From positions 248,001-312,000 of the forward strand of contig NZ_CP085173.1 in assembly GCF_020616555.1 (NCBI RefSeq): DNA of 64,000 nucleotides, in the 5' to 3' direction. Source of the DNA: Streptomyces longhuiensis (GTDB lineage: Bacteria > Actinomycetota > Actinomycetes > Streptomycetales > Streptomycetaceae). Position 1 is the first letter of the stretch; each line of letters starts with the position of its first letter. Shown here piece by piece: positions 8,493-17,141 of this stretch. The translations under genes and the position numbers were made by a program. Under the pieces are notes generated by a model. It worked only from the letters and a program-made list of their open reading frames with translations, made no database searches and was not told the origin of the DNA.

Positions 8493-9054
8493 CGGCTCCA
8501 GCCGCCTCAAGAGCCTTCTCTGCCCAATTCTTCGCGGAACGACGCCCGTACAGGCGGGCGCAGAACGAGGTCAGTACCTCCACCATGCCCCGCACCAGAT
8601 CGTCTTCCACCTCACCCCCGTCCAGGACCACCAGACGGCGGCCCGTCGCGGATACTGCGGCCTCGACGAGTTCCACGTTCATCCGGCCCAGGCGGTCCTT
8701 GTGCTCGACCACGACCGTGGCCACATCCGGATCGGCCAGAAGGCGCTTCGCTTTGGACCTGCCACCGTTCATGCCCGACCCGATCTCGGACTCCACACGC
8801 ACCACCCGGAGACCGGTGCTGGCCGCCCAGACGACCAGGCGCGCCAACTGCCGTTCCAGATCACTCTTCTCGTCATGCGAGGAGACACGGGCATACAGGC
8901 CCAGGCCGCCCGACACGGACGGCGAGGAGTCTGCCTCGATGTTCACCAGGATCGTGCGCGGACCGACCCGCTGAGCAGGTACCGGCAACGTGCCCTCACG
9001 GAACGAGCGATACGCAGTATGCGGATGCACACCATTCACCACCGCCCACTCCAT
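8485..9054 (-). CDS. tnpA: IS607-family serine recombinase TnpA
   Basis: From the ATG at 9054 (MEWAVVNGVHPHTAYRSFRE) the protein has 189 residues; the open frame extends upstream but without support. The N-terminus is a MerR/excisionase-like helix-turn-helix that binds the element ends. The small serine-recombinase domain follows: YARVSSHDEKSDLERQ carries the catalytic Ser and Arg, and VVVEHKDRLGRMNVEL the second Arg pair. Length is in the IS607 range (190-220). It ends inside the first codons of tnpB, implying co-transcription. It would catalyse excision and insertion without fixed target sequence. Confidence 0.85.
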   Translation of the reverse strand: MEWAVVNGVHPHTAYRSFREGTLPVPAQRVGPRTILVNIEADSSPSVSGGLGLYARVSSHDEKSDLERQLARLVVWAASTGLRVVRVESEIGSGMNGGRSKAKRLLADPDVATVVVEHKDRLGRMNVELVEAAVSATGRRLVVLDGGEVEDDLVRGMVEVLTSFCARLYGRRSAKNWAEKALEAAGADD

Positions 9055-9135
9055 GAGGCTCACACAGAGAACATAACAGCCACTCAGAGACGCTAATACA
9101 CAGCAGAGTTGACTCAATCACGAGCAGTTCTGAAC

Positions 9136-9273
9136 CCCTCGGACATCGCCGACACGGCCCACCGCATCAGCGACTTCGAACCGGAGGCCGGTGCAGCGGT
9201 GGACTGTCTCATCAACGATCTACTCGCCACAATCACCAACAACCGAAGAGGGTTCATCCAAAGCAGCAATTGA
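9136..9273 (+). pseudogene. 3' part of the gene split by IS607
   Basis: Encodes 45 residues beginning PSDIADTAHRISDFEPEAG and ending at TGA 9271-9273, in the phase needed to continue from codon 85 of the frame at 6584. The acidic, soluble text continues the style of the first part. It has no start of its own. Confidence 0.65.
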
Positions 9274-9350
9274 TCAGATGCGGGGCACGCGCGTCAGCAA
9301 CCCGGTGATCACGGCGACATGCTTGCATGTGGTTAACCACAGCGCCAACG

Positions 9351-9392
9351 ACATGACAGGCTCCCGGGCGTGTGCCCGGGAGCCTGTCATGT
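9351..9392. terminator. Strong 19-bp hairpin terminator
   Basis: Perfect inverted repeat: arm 9351-9369 and arm 9374-9392, core CAGGCTCCCGGGC, 4-base GTGT loop. It lies 34 bases after the stop of the minus-strand operon (9426) and faces the remnant gene end at 9273, so it can serve both strands. Confidence 0.85.
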
Positions 9393-9425
9393 CTTCCGTA
9401 CCGCTCCGCGTTTCCGTTCGACCGG

Positions 9426-10337
9426 TCAGACGGGCCGGTACTGTCCTAGCTCCGCTCCCGAGGAGGTCAGGTCCACGATCTGCTCGCAGGTGACGAACTC
9501 GACGTCCCGCGAGGCGACTTCGTCGAGCCAGTGCTCCAGGGCGAGGAGGCGGTGGCCACGGCCGATCACCTCGGGGTGCATGGTGACGGTCAGGACACCG
9601 TCCTCGAAGTCCCGCACCATGTAGTCCAGGTCCGCCGTCCAGTTGGCGAACATCTCGGCCGGGTTGCGCAGCCCGGGCATGAGGCCGGACGGGGTCCGCA
9701 GGAACTCCAGGTACGGGAAGTCGTCCAGGCTCCAGGCGACCGGGATTTCCAGCAGACCGGCGGGTTCGCCCCAGCGGACCCCCGAATTGTCCAGGGAGTC
9801 CGGCGTGCGGCAGGGGTAGGGGGCGTAGTCGTGGCCCATCAGGCTGCTGTCGTAGGCCAGCCCGTGCTCGACGAGCAGGTCGACCGAGGCGTCGGACAGG
9901 TCCCAGGCCGGGGCCCGGAAGCCGCGCGGCAAGGTGCCGGTGACCTCCTTCAGGGCGTCCAACGACCGCTGGAGCACAGCGCGTTCCTCGGCCGGCTCCA
10001 GTGCGGCGACGTTCTCGTGGGCGTGGCCGTGCACCGCCACCTCGTGGCCCCGCTCCATGAGTTTGCGCGTGAGCTCGGGGTACGTGAGGGCGGTGTGCCC
10101 AGGTACGAACCAGGTCGCGGTGATGCCCCGGGTCTCCAGGATGTGCAGCAGCCGGGGTACGGCGACGGCCGCGAACTCCCCACGGGAGCGCGGGGTCGCG
10201 GTCAGCATGCCCCGGGCCATCCAGGAGGAGAGGGCGTCGAAGTCGAAGGTGACGCAGACGTATCCGCGCCGCGAGGTCGACGAATCCACCTGACCGGTAA
10301 TGGCGTTACGGCTCGTCGGGGTAGTCGGAGTCGTCAT
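9426..10337 (-). CDS. Polysaccharide deacetylase-fold hydrolase (CE4 / PuuE-like)
   Basis: 303 residues, cytoplasmic (no signal peptide). NodB-fold motifs in order: VTFDFD at 29-34 (usually TFDDD), HGHAHEN at 103-109 with the His pair that binds metal, RAPAWDLS at 141-148, and LTVTMHPE near the end. The Phe in TFDFD and the absence of export put it with the intracellular branch that includes PuuE-type allantoinases, cyclic-imide hydrolases and HpPgdA-like proteins, and not with secreted chitin deacetylases. It is the last gene of the pucR-MFS-M20-SDR series, 16 bases after the SDR stop. Hydrolysis of a cyclic or N-acyl amide is plausible; the substrate cannot be read from sequence. Confidence 0.8.
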   Translation of the reverse strand: MTTPTTPTSRNAITGQVDSSTSRRGYVCVTFDFDALSSWMARGMLTATPRSRGEFAAVAVPRLLHILETRGITATWFVPGHTALTYPELTRKLMERGHEVAVHGHAHENVAALEPAEERAVLQRSLDALKEVTGTLPRGFRAPAWDLSDASVDLLVEHGLAYDSSLMGHDYAPYPCRTPDSLDNSGVRWGEPAGLLEIPVAWSLDDFPYLEFLRTPSGLMPGLRNPAEMFANWTADLDYMVRDFEDGVLTVTMHPEVIGRGHRLLALEHWLDEVASRDVEFVTCEQIVDLTSSGAELGQYRPV

Positions 10338-10353
10338 CGTTGTTCTCCTCCGT

Positions 10354-11127
10354 TCAGCTCAGCGGCAGCGCGGCGTTGCCGGTGCCCGCGCCGCCGTCCA
10401 CGGACAGCGACGCTCCGGTGATCCACTCGGCGTCCGGACCGCACAGGTAGGCGACCGCGCCCGCGATGTCCTCAGGGACACCCGCGCGAGGCCAGGGCTG
10501 TCCGCCGCGGATCGAGCGGACGTAGTCCGCGCCGAGCGGGTTCACCTCGCTGTCGACCTCGATGAAGCCTGGCGAGACCGCGTTGACATGGATGCGGTGC
10601 TCCGCCAGTTCCAGGGCGAACGCCTTGGTGAGCATGTCCAGACCGGCCTTGGACGTGCAGTAGTGGGCGGCACCGCGGCGGGCCCGGGCGGACGCGCCGG
10701 AGCTGATGTTGACGATGTGGCCGCCCGTACCGGCGTCGACCACACGCCGCGCGAAGGCCCGCGACAGGGAGAAGACCGCGGACAGGTTGACCTCCATGAC
10801 CTGGTCCCACTGGTCGTCGCGCATCTCCAGAAGCGGGGCGCTCGGGTAGAGACCGGCGGCGTTGACCAGGATGTCCAGGCCGCCGAACACCTCCCAGGCG
10901 CGGTCGACGAAGTCGGGCAGCGAGGCGCGGTCGGTGAGGTCGACCTCCAGGGCGGCGAATGGCCCGGTGTTCTCCGCGACGAGGGGGGCGAGGCGGTCGG
11001 CGCGGAGGTCTGCGAGAACCACCTGGACGCCTTCCTTGCTCAGCCGCCTCGCGATGGCTGCCCCGATGCCTCCGGCCGCTCCGGTGACGAGCGCGATCCT
11101 CGGCTGTTTCCGCTCGGGGGTGCTCAC
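10354..11127 (-). CDS. Short-chain dehydrogenase/reductase
   Basis: GTG at 11127 preceded by AGAAGGAGAACT gives 257 residues; the longer open frame has no such signal. Classical SDR: TGAAGGIG at 15-22, Asp-Leu after strand 2 (VVLADLRADR, suggesting NAD preference), NAAG at 89-92, catalytic Ser in NISSGAS about 142, Tyr156 and Lys160 in YCTSK. The start overlaps the stop of the upstream M20 gene by 4 bases (GTGA), so the two are translationally coupled. Probably oxidises or reduces a hydroxyl intermediate released by the neighbouring hydrolases (inference). Confidence 0.9.
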   Translation of the reverse strand: MSTPERKQPRIALVTGAAGGIGAAIARRLSKEGVQVVLADLRADRLAPLVAENTGPFAALEVDLTDRASLPDFVDRAWEVFGGLDILVNAAGLYPSAPLLEMRDDQWDQVMEVNLSAVFSLSRAFARRVVDAGTGGHIVNISSGASARARRGAAHYCTSKAGLDMLTKAFALELAEHRIHVNAVSPGFIEVDSEVNPLGADYVRSIRGGQPWPRAGVPEDIAGAVAYLCGPDAEWITGASLSVDGGAGTGNAALPLS

Positions 11128-12521
11128 AGTTCTCCTTCTGTCCCACGCACCGTGTCGTGGGTTCCGTCGTAATGGGTCAGGCCGTCGAATCCGGCCCGCA
11201 AATCGCTGTACCGGTCGGCGGCGGTCCGCTCGTCCGGTTCCGCCGCCGTACGCCGCTCGCGCCGCGCGAGGACGTCGTGCGCCCCGGCGGCGCCGTCGAC
11301 CAGCAGGTCGATGACGCACCAGGTCATCAGCACGGCCGGTTCCAGCGCGGCGAGGACGTGGTCGGTCACCGCGTAGTCGACGCTGTGCGCGTCACCGGTG
11401 GCGCCCGCGGTGAAGGGGTGCAGCACCGGCATCACCGCGCCGAGGTCCCCCATGTCGGTGGAGGCTCCGAGATGCCTGCCGGCGGCCACGGCGCCCGGGC
11501 CGAAGAGCGCGGTCCCGTTGGTCCGGGCCACCTCCACCAGGGCCGGGTCCTGGTGGTGCGGAAGGTAGTTCAGGGTGGTTTCGGTGGTTGCCCGGGCGCC
11601 CAGCGCCACCGCACCCGCCCGTGCGGCACGGTCGACGGTGGCGCAGGCGCCGCGCAGGGCGTCCAGGGTGCGCGCCCGGATCACGACTTCGAGTTCGGCG
11701 CGATCCGGTACGGCGGTGGGCGCGTCGCCCCCGTGCAGTAGTACGGCGTTGACGCGTACCGCGTCCTCGTCGCGGAAGGTGTCCCGCTGGGCGTCGATCG
11801 CGCTGATCGCCAGCGTCGCCGCCTTCAGGGCGTTCACCCCGTGCCAGGGGGACGAACCGGCGTGGCTGGCCCGGCCGGTGAAGACGATCCGCTTCACCAC
11901 CGAGCCGTTGTGGCTGTCCCCGACGCTGAGGCGGGTGGGCTGCCCCGACGTGTGGCAGAGCATCGCCATGTCCACATCGTCGAAAGCACCCCGAGCGAGC
12001 AGGTCGGCCTTGCCGACCAGGTGCTTCAGGTCACCGGCCCGTACCCGCTCGCGCCTCCATTCCAGCTCCACGCTCTCCTCGGCCGGCACCGCGAGGAGCG
12101 CCACGTCCCCGTCCAGGTGCTGCCGGACGGCGGCCAGGCCGACCGCCGCGCCGATCATCGACGCCACCTGGGCGTGGTGGCCGCAGGCGTGGGCGGCACC
12201 GGTCTCCGGGTCGGCGAGCGGGTGCCGGGGCATCACCAGTGCATCCAGTTCACCGAGCACGGCGACGGTGGGCCCCGGCGTGCGCCCGGACATGCGCGCC
12301 TTCACCCCGGTGAGGGAGAGGCCGCTCTCGAAGGGGAGCCCGAGCTCCGTGAACCACCCGGCCACCGTCGCAGCGGCCCGGTGCTCACGGAATCCGGTCT
12401 CCGGGTGGCGCTGCAGGTCCTCGCTCAGGTCCAGCAGCCGTTCCCGGCAGGCCTCGATCGCCGTGCGCGCCCGCTCCTTGAGCCTTGCGGCCGGTGCGGG
12501 GCCAGGGGCGGGAACACTCAT
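11124..12521 (-). CDS. M20-family amidohydrolase (AbgB/ACY1L2-like)
   Basis: 465 residues from ATG 12521. Metal-site motifs of M20D amidohydrolases: GELDALVMPRHPLADP, AHACGHHAQ (two ligands) and VPAEESVELEWRRE with the catalytic Glu pair; the dimerisation domain has RIVFTGRASHAGSSPWHG; a late HPFTAGATGDAHS supplies the last His. Family members hydrolyse N-acyl amino acids, p-aminobenzoyl-glutamate or related amides in the cytoplasm. Its start overlaps the stop of the MFS transporter (ATGA) and its stop overlaps the SDR start, so it sits in the middle of a tightly coupled operon. Likely cleaves the imported compound; substrate unknown. Confidence 0.85.
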   Translation of the reverse strand: MSVPAPGPAPAARLKERARTAIEACRERLLDLSEDLQRHPETGFREHRAAATVAGWFTELGLPFESGLSLTGVKARMSGRTPGPTVAVLGELDALVMPRHPLADPETGAAHACGHHAQVASMIGAAVGLAAVRQHLDGDVALLAVPAEESVELEWRRERVRAGDLKHLVGKADLLARGAFDDVDMAMLCHTSGQPTRLSVGDSHNGSVVKRIVFTGRASHAGSSPWHGVNALKAATLAISAIDAQRDTFRDEDAVRVNAVLLHGGDAPTAVPDRAELEVVIRARTLDALRGACATVDRAARAGAVALGARATTETTLNYLPHHQDPALVEVARTNGTALFGPGAVAAGRHLGASTDMGDLGAVMPVLHPFTAGATGDAHSVDYAVTDHVLAALEPAVLMTWCVIDLLVDGAAGAHDVLARRERRTAAEPDERTAADRYSDLRAGFDGLTHYDGTHDTVRGTEGEL

Positions 12522-13837
12522 GCGGCGCTCACCACGACGGCCGGTGCGGGCTTCTTCTCCGCCAGGTCCAGGTGACGGCCGAGGCCGGCCCGGAAGGCCT
12601 CCGGGGTCTGCGGGGTGACCAGCGCGCCGACGATCGCCAGGACACAGCCGACGCCGAGGAAGGAGAAGGCCACACCGTAGGAGAAGTGCTCGGCCAGGAA
12701 GCCCATGATGAACGGGGAGATGGCTCCGGCCAGCTGACCGCCGAAGTTCACCATGCCGCCGCCGACACCCGCGTACTCGGGCGGCAGCATGCGCAGCGGC
12801 AGACCGAAGATCTGCATGTAGGCGAGGTACATCACGAGGGTTCCGCAGGTCTCCCAGGCGATGAACTCGGTCGCCGACCCGGCGCGCACCATCATCACCA
12901 GCAGACCGGCCGTGACCAGCATGACGGGGATGACCACGCGCCGGTGGTTGCCCTGCAGGAAGCGGTCGAAGAGGTAGCCGCCGACCATCATGCTGATCGC
13001 CGCGGCGACCCACGGGACGCCGGACATCAGGCCGACGCCGGTGAGCGAGACGTGCTTGTTCTCGCGCAGGTAGGACGGCACCCAGGAGACCAGGCCCCAG
13101 CCGATGATGTTGAAGCCGCAGAACATCAGGGTGAAGCGCCACATCATCGAGGACTTGAGCAGGCCCATCGCCTGCCGCAGCGACACCTGGGCGACCGGCT
13201 CCGGGGCCGCCTTGTTCCCGGACGCGGCGGCCAGCTCCTCGGTCGTCAGCGGCTTGGGCATCCCCCTCCACAGCACGAACACGATCATCAGGCCGAGGAT
13301 GGACACCGCCCAGAATGCCCCGCGCCAGCCGAAGGCGACGATGAGCGGCGCGGCGACGATGGGGGCGATCGCTGAGCCCAGCGGGTTGGACGCGGACATG
13401 ATGCCGTTGGCGGTCAGCCGCTGCTCCGGGGTGGTGCGCTCGCTCAGCGCCTTGATGGACGCGGCCGGGTACATGCCCTGGAAGATGCCGAAGACGGCAC
13501 GGATCGCGATCATCGACGTCAGACCCACGGCCAGCCCGCTGGCGGCCGTGAAGATCGTCCAGCCGCCGGCGGCCAGCAGCATGGTGCGGCGGGCCCCCTT
13601 GGTGTCGGCGAGGATGCCGCCGGGGATCTGCATCAGTGCGTAGGTGATGAAGAAGGCGGTAAGGATCAGTCCCTGCATCGTCGTGCCGAGGCCGAACTCG
13701 TCACCGATGTCCGGCAGGGCCAGGGTGATCACCAGCCGGTCGATGTAATCGATCAGCCAGGTCATGAAAAGCACGGCAACGGCGGCCACAGCCACCCGCT
13801 TGGCTGAGCGTGCCCGGGAGCTCTTGCCCTCTGTCAT
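12518..13837 (-). CDS. MFS transporter, anion:cation symporter type
   Basis: 439 residues from ATG 13837, preceded by GGAGGTGGAAG. Twelve predicted membrane segments with a cytoplasmic loop near residue 200 (KPLTTEELAAASGNK). The first helix carries DYIDRLVITLALPDIGDEF, characteristic of the ACS family (GudP/ExuT/phthalate-type) that imports organic anions; PGGILADTKGARR is the MFS motif A loop. It is the first catabolic gene after the regulator (28-base gap) and overlaps the M20 gene, so it probably imports the substrate of the two hydrolases. Confidence 0.9.
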   Translation of the reverse strand: MTEGKSSRARSAKRVAVAAVAVLFMTWLIDYIDRLVITLALPDIGDEFGLGTTMQGLILTAFFITYALMQIPGGILADTKGARRTMLLAAGGWTIFTAASGLAVGLTSMIAIRAVFGIFQGMYPAASIKALSERTTPEQRLTANGIMSASNPLGSAIAPIVAAPLIVAFGWRGAFWAVSILGLMIVFVLWRGMPKPLTTEELAAASGNKAAPEPVAQVSLRQAMGLLKSSMMWRFTLMFCGFNIIGWGLVSWVPSYLRENKHVSLTGVGLMSGVPWVAAAISMMVGGYLFDRFLQGNHRRVVIPVMLVTAGLLVMMVRAGSATEFIAWETCGTLVMYLAYMQIFGLPLRMLPPEYAGVGGGMVNFGGQLAGAISPFIMGFLAEHFSYGVAFSFLGVGCVLAIVGALVTPQTPEAFRAGLGRHLDLAEKKPAPAVVVSAA

Positions 13838-13865
13838 CTTCCACCTCCACGCAGATTCCGGTCGT

Positions 13866-15629
13866 TCACAACCCGGTCTCCGGGTCGTGGTCAGCAGTGT
13901 GCAAACCCGGCGTACCCCCACGGTTTGTGGAGGGCGAAGAGATTTTCGGTGTTTCCTCGTGTTCGACAACAAGTACGTCCGGTCCGTGGGCGAAGAGTTG
14001 CACGGCGGCGTTCAACCGCTCGTAAGGATCGCCCAGATCGAGCCCCGTCAGCTCCCGGATGCGACCCATCCGGTAACGCAGGGTGTTGGTGTGGACGTTC
14101 AGCTCCCGCGAGGCCGCCGCGGTGTCCCCGAAGGCGTCCAGGTACGCCGCCAGGGTCTCGGTGTACGCGGTGCCGCGCCGCTGATCGTGCGCGCGCAGCC
14201 GGTGCACGGGACCGTCCTGGAGCCGCCGGTCGGCGGTGACGGCCTCGCCCAACAGCAGCAGGTTGGCCGTGCCGCGTACGTCCTCCAGGCAGGCGCTGCG
14301 GACCTCGCCACGCCTGGCCAGGGCCCGTACCACCAGCTCCGCCTCCATCCGGCTGGCGGGCAGCTCCCCCAGGTGGGACACGCAGGGCCCGATCCCGATA
14401 CGCGGCCGGGCCCCGACGGCCTCCGCGACGGCGGCGCCGACCCCGTCCGCCGCCCGCCGCATCCCATCCCGGTCGGCCGGACCCACCAAGGCAAGGACGA
14501 CCCGGGAGGGCCCGGTGGTGGCCAGCGCGCGCCACCGGTAGCCGGCGAGATGGCGCAGCGCCTCCTCGCGAGCCCGGTACAGGTCGGCGGCGCCGAGGCG
14601 GGCGTCGCGCGAGGACAGGTCCGCGATCATCACGGAGACCGGCGTGCCGGGTTCAACAACCAGATGGGACGCGGCCAGGCGCGGGTCGACGTCCCCGAGC
14701 AGGGCCCGGCCGAACAGTTCCTCGTCCAGCCGGCGCCGGGCCACCTCTTCCTGGTCGAGGCCGAGCAGCACACCGACAGCGACCGTCGCGGCTTCCGCGA
14801 GCAACGCGGTGGCGTTCCCGGCCAGCGGTTCGGCGCCCTCGGCCACCCAGATCGAGCCGAGGTTCTCCGTCCCGGCGCGCACCGCCGCCGCGAGCCTGCG
14901 TCCCGCGCCCATCTCGGGCACGGCCGCCACGTCGACCACCTCGGAGCCGGACCAAAGACGCCGGTAGACACCGAGTTCGACCAGCCGGGCCCGGTACCCG
15001 ACCGGGCCGTGCTGGTCGAGCACGGCCGCCCGGCGCATCTCGTCGTCCCCGGGGCCCAAGCGGGAGGCGGCGAGCAGTTCCTGACCGGGCGTGAAGACCA
15101 TCACCGAGCCGTTGACGAGCCGGGAAAGGGAGTTGGCGAGGCTCACCAGGTCGTGCCGGCGGCCGAACATCGCGGCCCGCCCGGTCCCGGGGCCCATGCG
15201 TACGGCCAGCAGTGCGCGCAGCCGTCCAATCAGGTCGGTCCAGTCCTGGTCGGCCGCCAAGGCCAGGACCGCCACCCCGTGCTCCGTACCGAGAGCGCCC
15301 GCGTCGCGCAGCCCGGTACCGTCCCCGCCGTTCTTGACGATCACGGCGCTCGCACCGCTCCCGGCCGCCGCGCGGATCAGTTCCCGCGCCTCGCCACCGG
15401 TCCCGATGCCCAGCAGCAGCGCCCCGGGCCGGGCCGGTCCGCTGCGGCCCGGCCCGGCCGGGCCCTCGTGCACGGCCAGCGTGCGGACGGGTACTCCCAG
15501 ACCGTGCGGAGCGGCCCACATGGCGACGGTTCCGGGGCCCAGGCAGTCCACCACGGTGGCCAGGGTCACAGGGGCGTCGGCACCCGTCTGCCCGGCAGCG
15601 CCGCAGTTCTCCGGGTTGTGGTCAGACAC
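13866..15629 (-). CDS. PucR/CdaR-type transcriptional regulator
   Basis: 587 residues. An N-terminal PucR-like segment (TLATVVDCLGPGTVAMWAAP) is followed by a GAF/GGDEF-like middle region, and the C-terminus has the PucR helix-turn-helix DTAAASRELNVHTNTLRYRM near residue 530. Family members activate purine, sugar-acid or amide catabolic genes in response to a metabolite. It is transcribed toward, and probably with, the MFS-M20-SDR-deacetylase genes, and diverges from the M20 peptidase at 15738 across 108 bases. Control of both arms is the simplest reading. Confidence 0.85.
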   Translation of the reverse strand: MSDHNPENCGAAGQTGADAPVTLATVVDCLGPGTVAMWAAPHGLGVPVRTLAVHEGPAGPGRSGPARPGALLLGIGTGGEARELIRAAAGSGASAVIVKNGGDGTGLRDAGALGTEHGVAVLALAADQDWTDLIGRLRALLAVRMGPGTGRAAMFGRRHDLVSLANSLSRLVNGSVMVFTPGQELLAASRLGPGDDEMRRAAVLDQHGPVGYRARLVELGVYRRLWSGSEVVDVAAVPEMGAGRRLAAAVRAGTENLGSIWVAEGAEPLAGNATALLAEAATVAVGVLLGLDQEEVARRRLDEELFGRALLGDVDPRLAASHLVVEPGTPVSVMIADLSSRDARLGAADLYRAREEALRHLAGYRWRALATTGPSRVVLALVGPADRDGMRRAADGVGAAVAEAVGARPRIGIGPCVSHLGELPASRMEAELVVRALARRGEVRSACLEDVRGTANLLLLGEAVTADRRLQDGPVHRLRAHDQRRGTAYTETLAAYLDAFGDTAAASRELNVHTNTLRYRMGRIRELTGLDLGDPYERLNAAVQLFAHGPDVLVVEHEETPKISSPSTNRGGTPGLHTADHDPETGL

Positions 15630-15737
15630 GGCCGATCAGCTCCAAAACTTGGGGGGTCGCACAAACCATCGCATGCCGCGGCGGGGCAATCATGCAGAGG
15701 CGTATCCCCACGGAAGCCGCGCCAAAGGAGTCCCGCC
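15630..15737. promoter_or_regulatory. Divergent promoter region pucR / M20 peptidase
   Basis: 108 bases between the two starts. It holds the short dyad CCAA-AAC-TTGG (about 15642-15652) and the AAAGGAG ribosome-binding site for the peptidase. It is the only likely operator site for the PucR-like protein. Confidence 0.4.
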
Positions 15738-16910
15738 GTGCCCGCACCCCATGCCCTCGATCCGCGTGATCTGCTCCACCGGCTCACCGCCGACACCCCG
15801 TCTATGATCGCGGATCTGGAACGGCTGGTGGCCGCCGAGTCGCCGTCCTCGGACGGGGATGCCCTGAGTGCGTGCCGTGACGTCCTGGCCGAGATCGGCA
15901 CCCGTCTCCTTGGCACCGCCCCCTCGGTCCTGCCGGACGACCCCACCGACGGGCGCCCCGGCGGGCTGCTGTGGCGCCTGGGCCCGGCCGACGCGCGACC
16001 CGTACTGCTGGTGGGGCACTTCGACACGGTGTGGCCGCGCAATACACTGCAGCGCCGCCCGTTCCGGGTGGACGGCGCCCGGGCGACGGGCCCCGGCGTC
16101 TTCGACATGAAGGCCGGCCTGATCCAGGGCCTGTACGGGGTGGCTCGGCTGCGCGAGATGTCTGGCGAGGACCCCGCCGTCGCGTTCCTGGTGACCGCCG
16201 ACGAGGAGATCGGCTCCCCGGCCGGCGGCCGCGTCGTGACCGAGTGGGCGCGCAAGTCCCGTGCGGCGCTGGTGCTGGAGGGCGCGGCGGACGACGGCGC
16301 GCTGAAGCACGCCCGCAAGGGCTGGTCGTTCTACGACATCCGCGTCGAGGGTGTCGCCGCGCACGCGGGCCTGGAGCCCGGCAAGGGCCGCAACGCCCTG
16401 ACCGACCTCGCCCGGATCGTCGTCGCGCTGGAGTCCCTCGCCGCGGACGACGACCGGATCACCGTCACACCGACGATGGCTCACGCGGGCACGACACAGA
16501 ACACCGTTCCCGACCGCGCGTACGTCACCGTCGACGTCCGCGTCCCCGATGTCGTGGCCCAGAAAGAGATCGACGCCGAGCTGCGCCGTCTCGTGGCCGA
16601 AACGGCGCAGCTCCCGTACGAGATCACGGGCGGCCCCAACCGCCCGCCCCTGGAGGAGGCCTCAGCCACGGACCTGCTGGAGACGGCCCGTGTCTGCGCC
16701 GACGACCTGGGCCTGGACTGGCCCGGCTCGGCGGCGGTGGGCGGCATCTCCGACGGCAACCTGTGCGCGGCGGCGGGCACCCCCACCCTGGACGGCCTCG
16801 GCGCCGTGGGCGGCGGACCGCACGCTGAGCACGAGTGGGTCGACGTGAGCCGCATGGCGGAGCGGGCGGCCCTGGTCGGGCGGCTGGTGGGGAGCCTGCC
16901 GCAGGAGTGA
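15738..16910 (+). CDS. M20 family metallopeptidase (glutamate carboxypeptidase-like)
   Basis: 390 residues from GTG 15738, with AAAGGAG 7 bases upstream; the far longer open frame upstream is a shadow of pucR. CPG2-type motifs: VGHFDTVWP (zinc His and catalytic Asp), FDMKAGL (bridging Asp), TADEEIGSPAG (Glu pair), EGVAAHAGLEPGKGRNAL in the lid domain, and GGPHAEHEW supplying the last His. Relatives remove C-terminal Glu or Gly from folates, peptides and amide conjugates. No signal peptide, so it acts in the cytoplasm. Its divergent position to the PucR operon suggests it works in the same degradation pathway as the second M20 protein. Confidence 0.85.
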   Translation: MPAPHALDPRDLLHRLTADTPSMIADLERLVAAESPSSDGDALSACRDVLAEIGTRLLGTAPSVLPDDPTDGRPGGLLWRLGPADARPVLLVGHFDTVWPRNTLQRRPFRVDGARATGPGVFDMKAGLIQGLYGVARLREMSGEDPAVAFLVTADEEIGSPAGGRVVTEWARKSRAALVLEGAADDGALKHARKGWSFYDIRVEGVAAHAGLEPGKGRNALTDLARIVVALESLAADDDRITVTPTMAHAGTTQNTVPDRAYVTVDVRVPDVVAQKEIDAELRRLVAETAQLPYEITGGPNRPPLEEASATDLLETARVCADDLGLDWPGSAAVGGISDGNLCAAAGTPTLDGLGAVGGGPHAEHEWVDVSRMAERAALVGRLVGSLPQE

Positions 16911-17141
16911 GCCCTGGACGGGTTCGGGTTATGAGTCCACTCGGCCTCGTTCACACAGATCTCCGCTCCTCTCCACTTTTCCTCTCCTGTGCAGGTCAGA
17001 GCCTTGAGATGCCTTCGCATGTTCGCACCAGTTCGCAGGGTTCCTTGAAGGTCCGGGCAACATCCGGGCAACGACCTGACACCTAGGCACTTTTTCTTGG
17101 ATCTCCTGACGTGAGTGGGGAGTTGGGGTCAGGCTGGCGGT

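Larger units (their letters stand above)
6839..9135 (-). mobile_element. IS607-family insertion element (about 2.3 kb)
   Basis: Contains tnpA (serine recombinase) and tnpB on the minus strand, overlapping as in IS607-type elements. No terminal inverted repeats are seen, as expected. The ends are set by the interrupted gene: deleting 6839-9135 joins AAC (6836-6838) to CCC (9136-9138) and restores its frame. The tetranucleotide AACC occurs at both borders (6836-6839 and 9133-9136), so the crossover may lie anywhere in it; IS607 recombinases use a dinucleotide core, often GG/CC. Left end (promoter side of tnpA) is 9055-9135; right end, after tnpB, is 6839-6938. Confidence 0.8.

Noticed and set aside
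9426..10337. Calling the CE4 protein a secreted chitin or xylan deacetylase
   Set aside because: No signal peptide and TFDFD instead of TFDDD; gene context is intracellular catabolism.
12522..13271. Upstream extension of the M20 amidohydrolase frame on the minus strand
   Set aside because: It overlaps the whole MFS gene and is Arg/Gly/Ala-rich shadow text; homology begins at 12521.
13764..15737. Very long plus-strand open frame joined to the M20 peptidase
   Set aside because: The first 658 codons are a high-GC shadow of pucR; the AAAGGAG-GTG at 15738 and M20 homology fix the real start.
16911..17140. Possible attachment site or tRNA fragment before the IS5 remnant
   Set aside because: No cloverleaf or integrase is visible; only a short tandem TCCGGGCAACA repeat.
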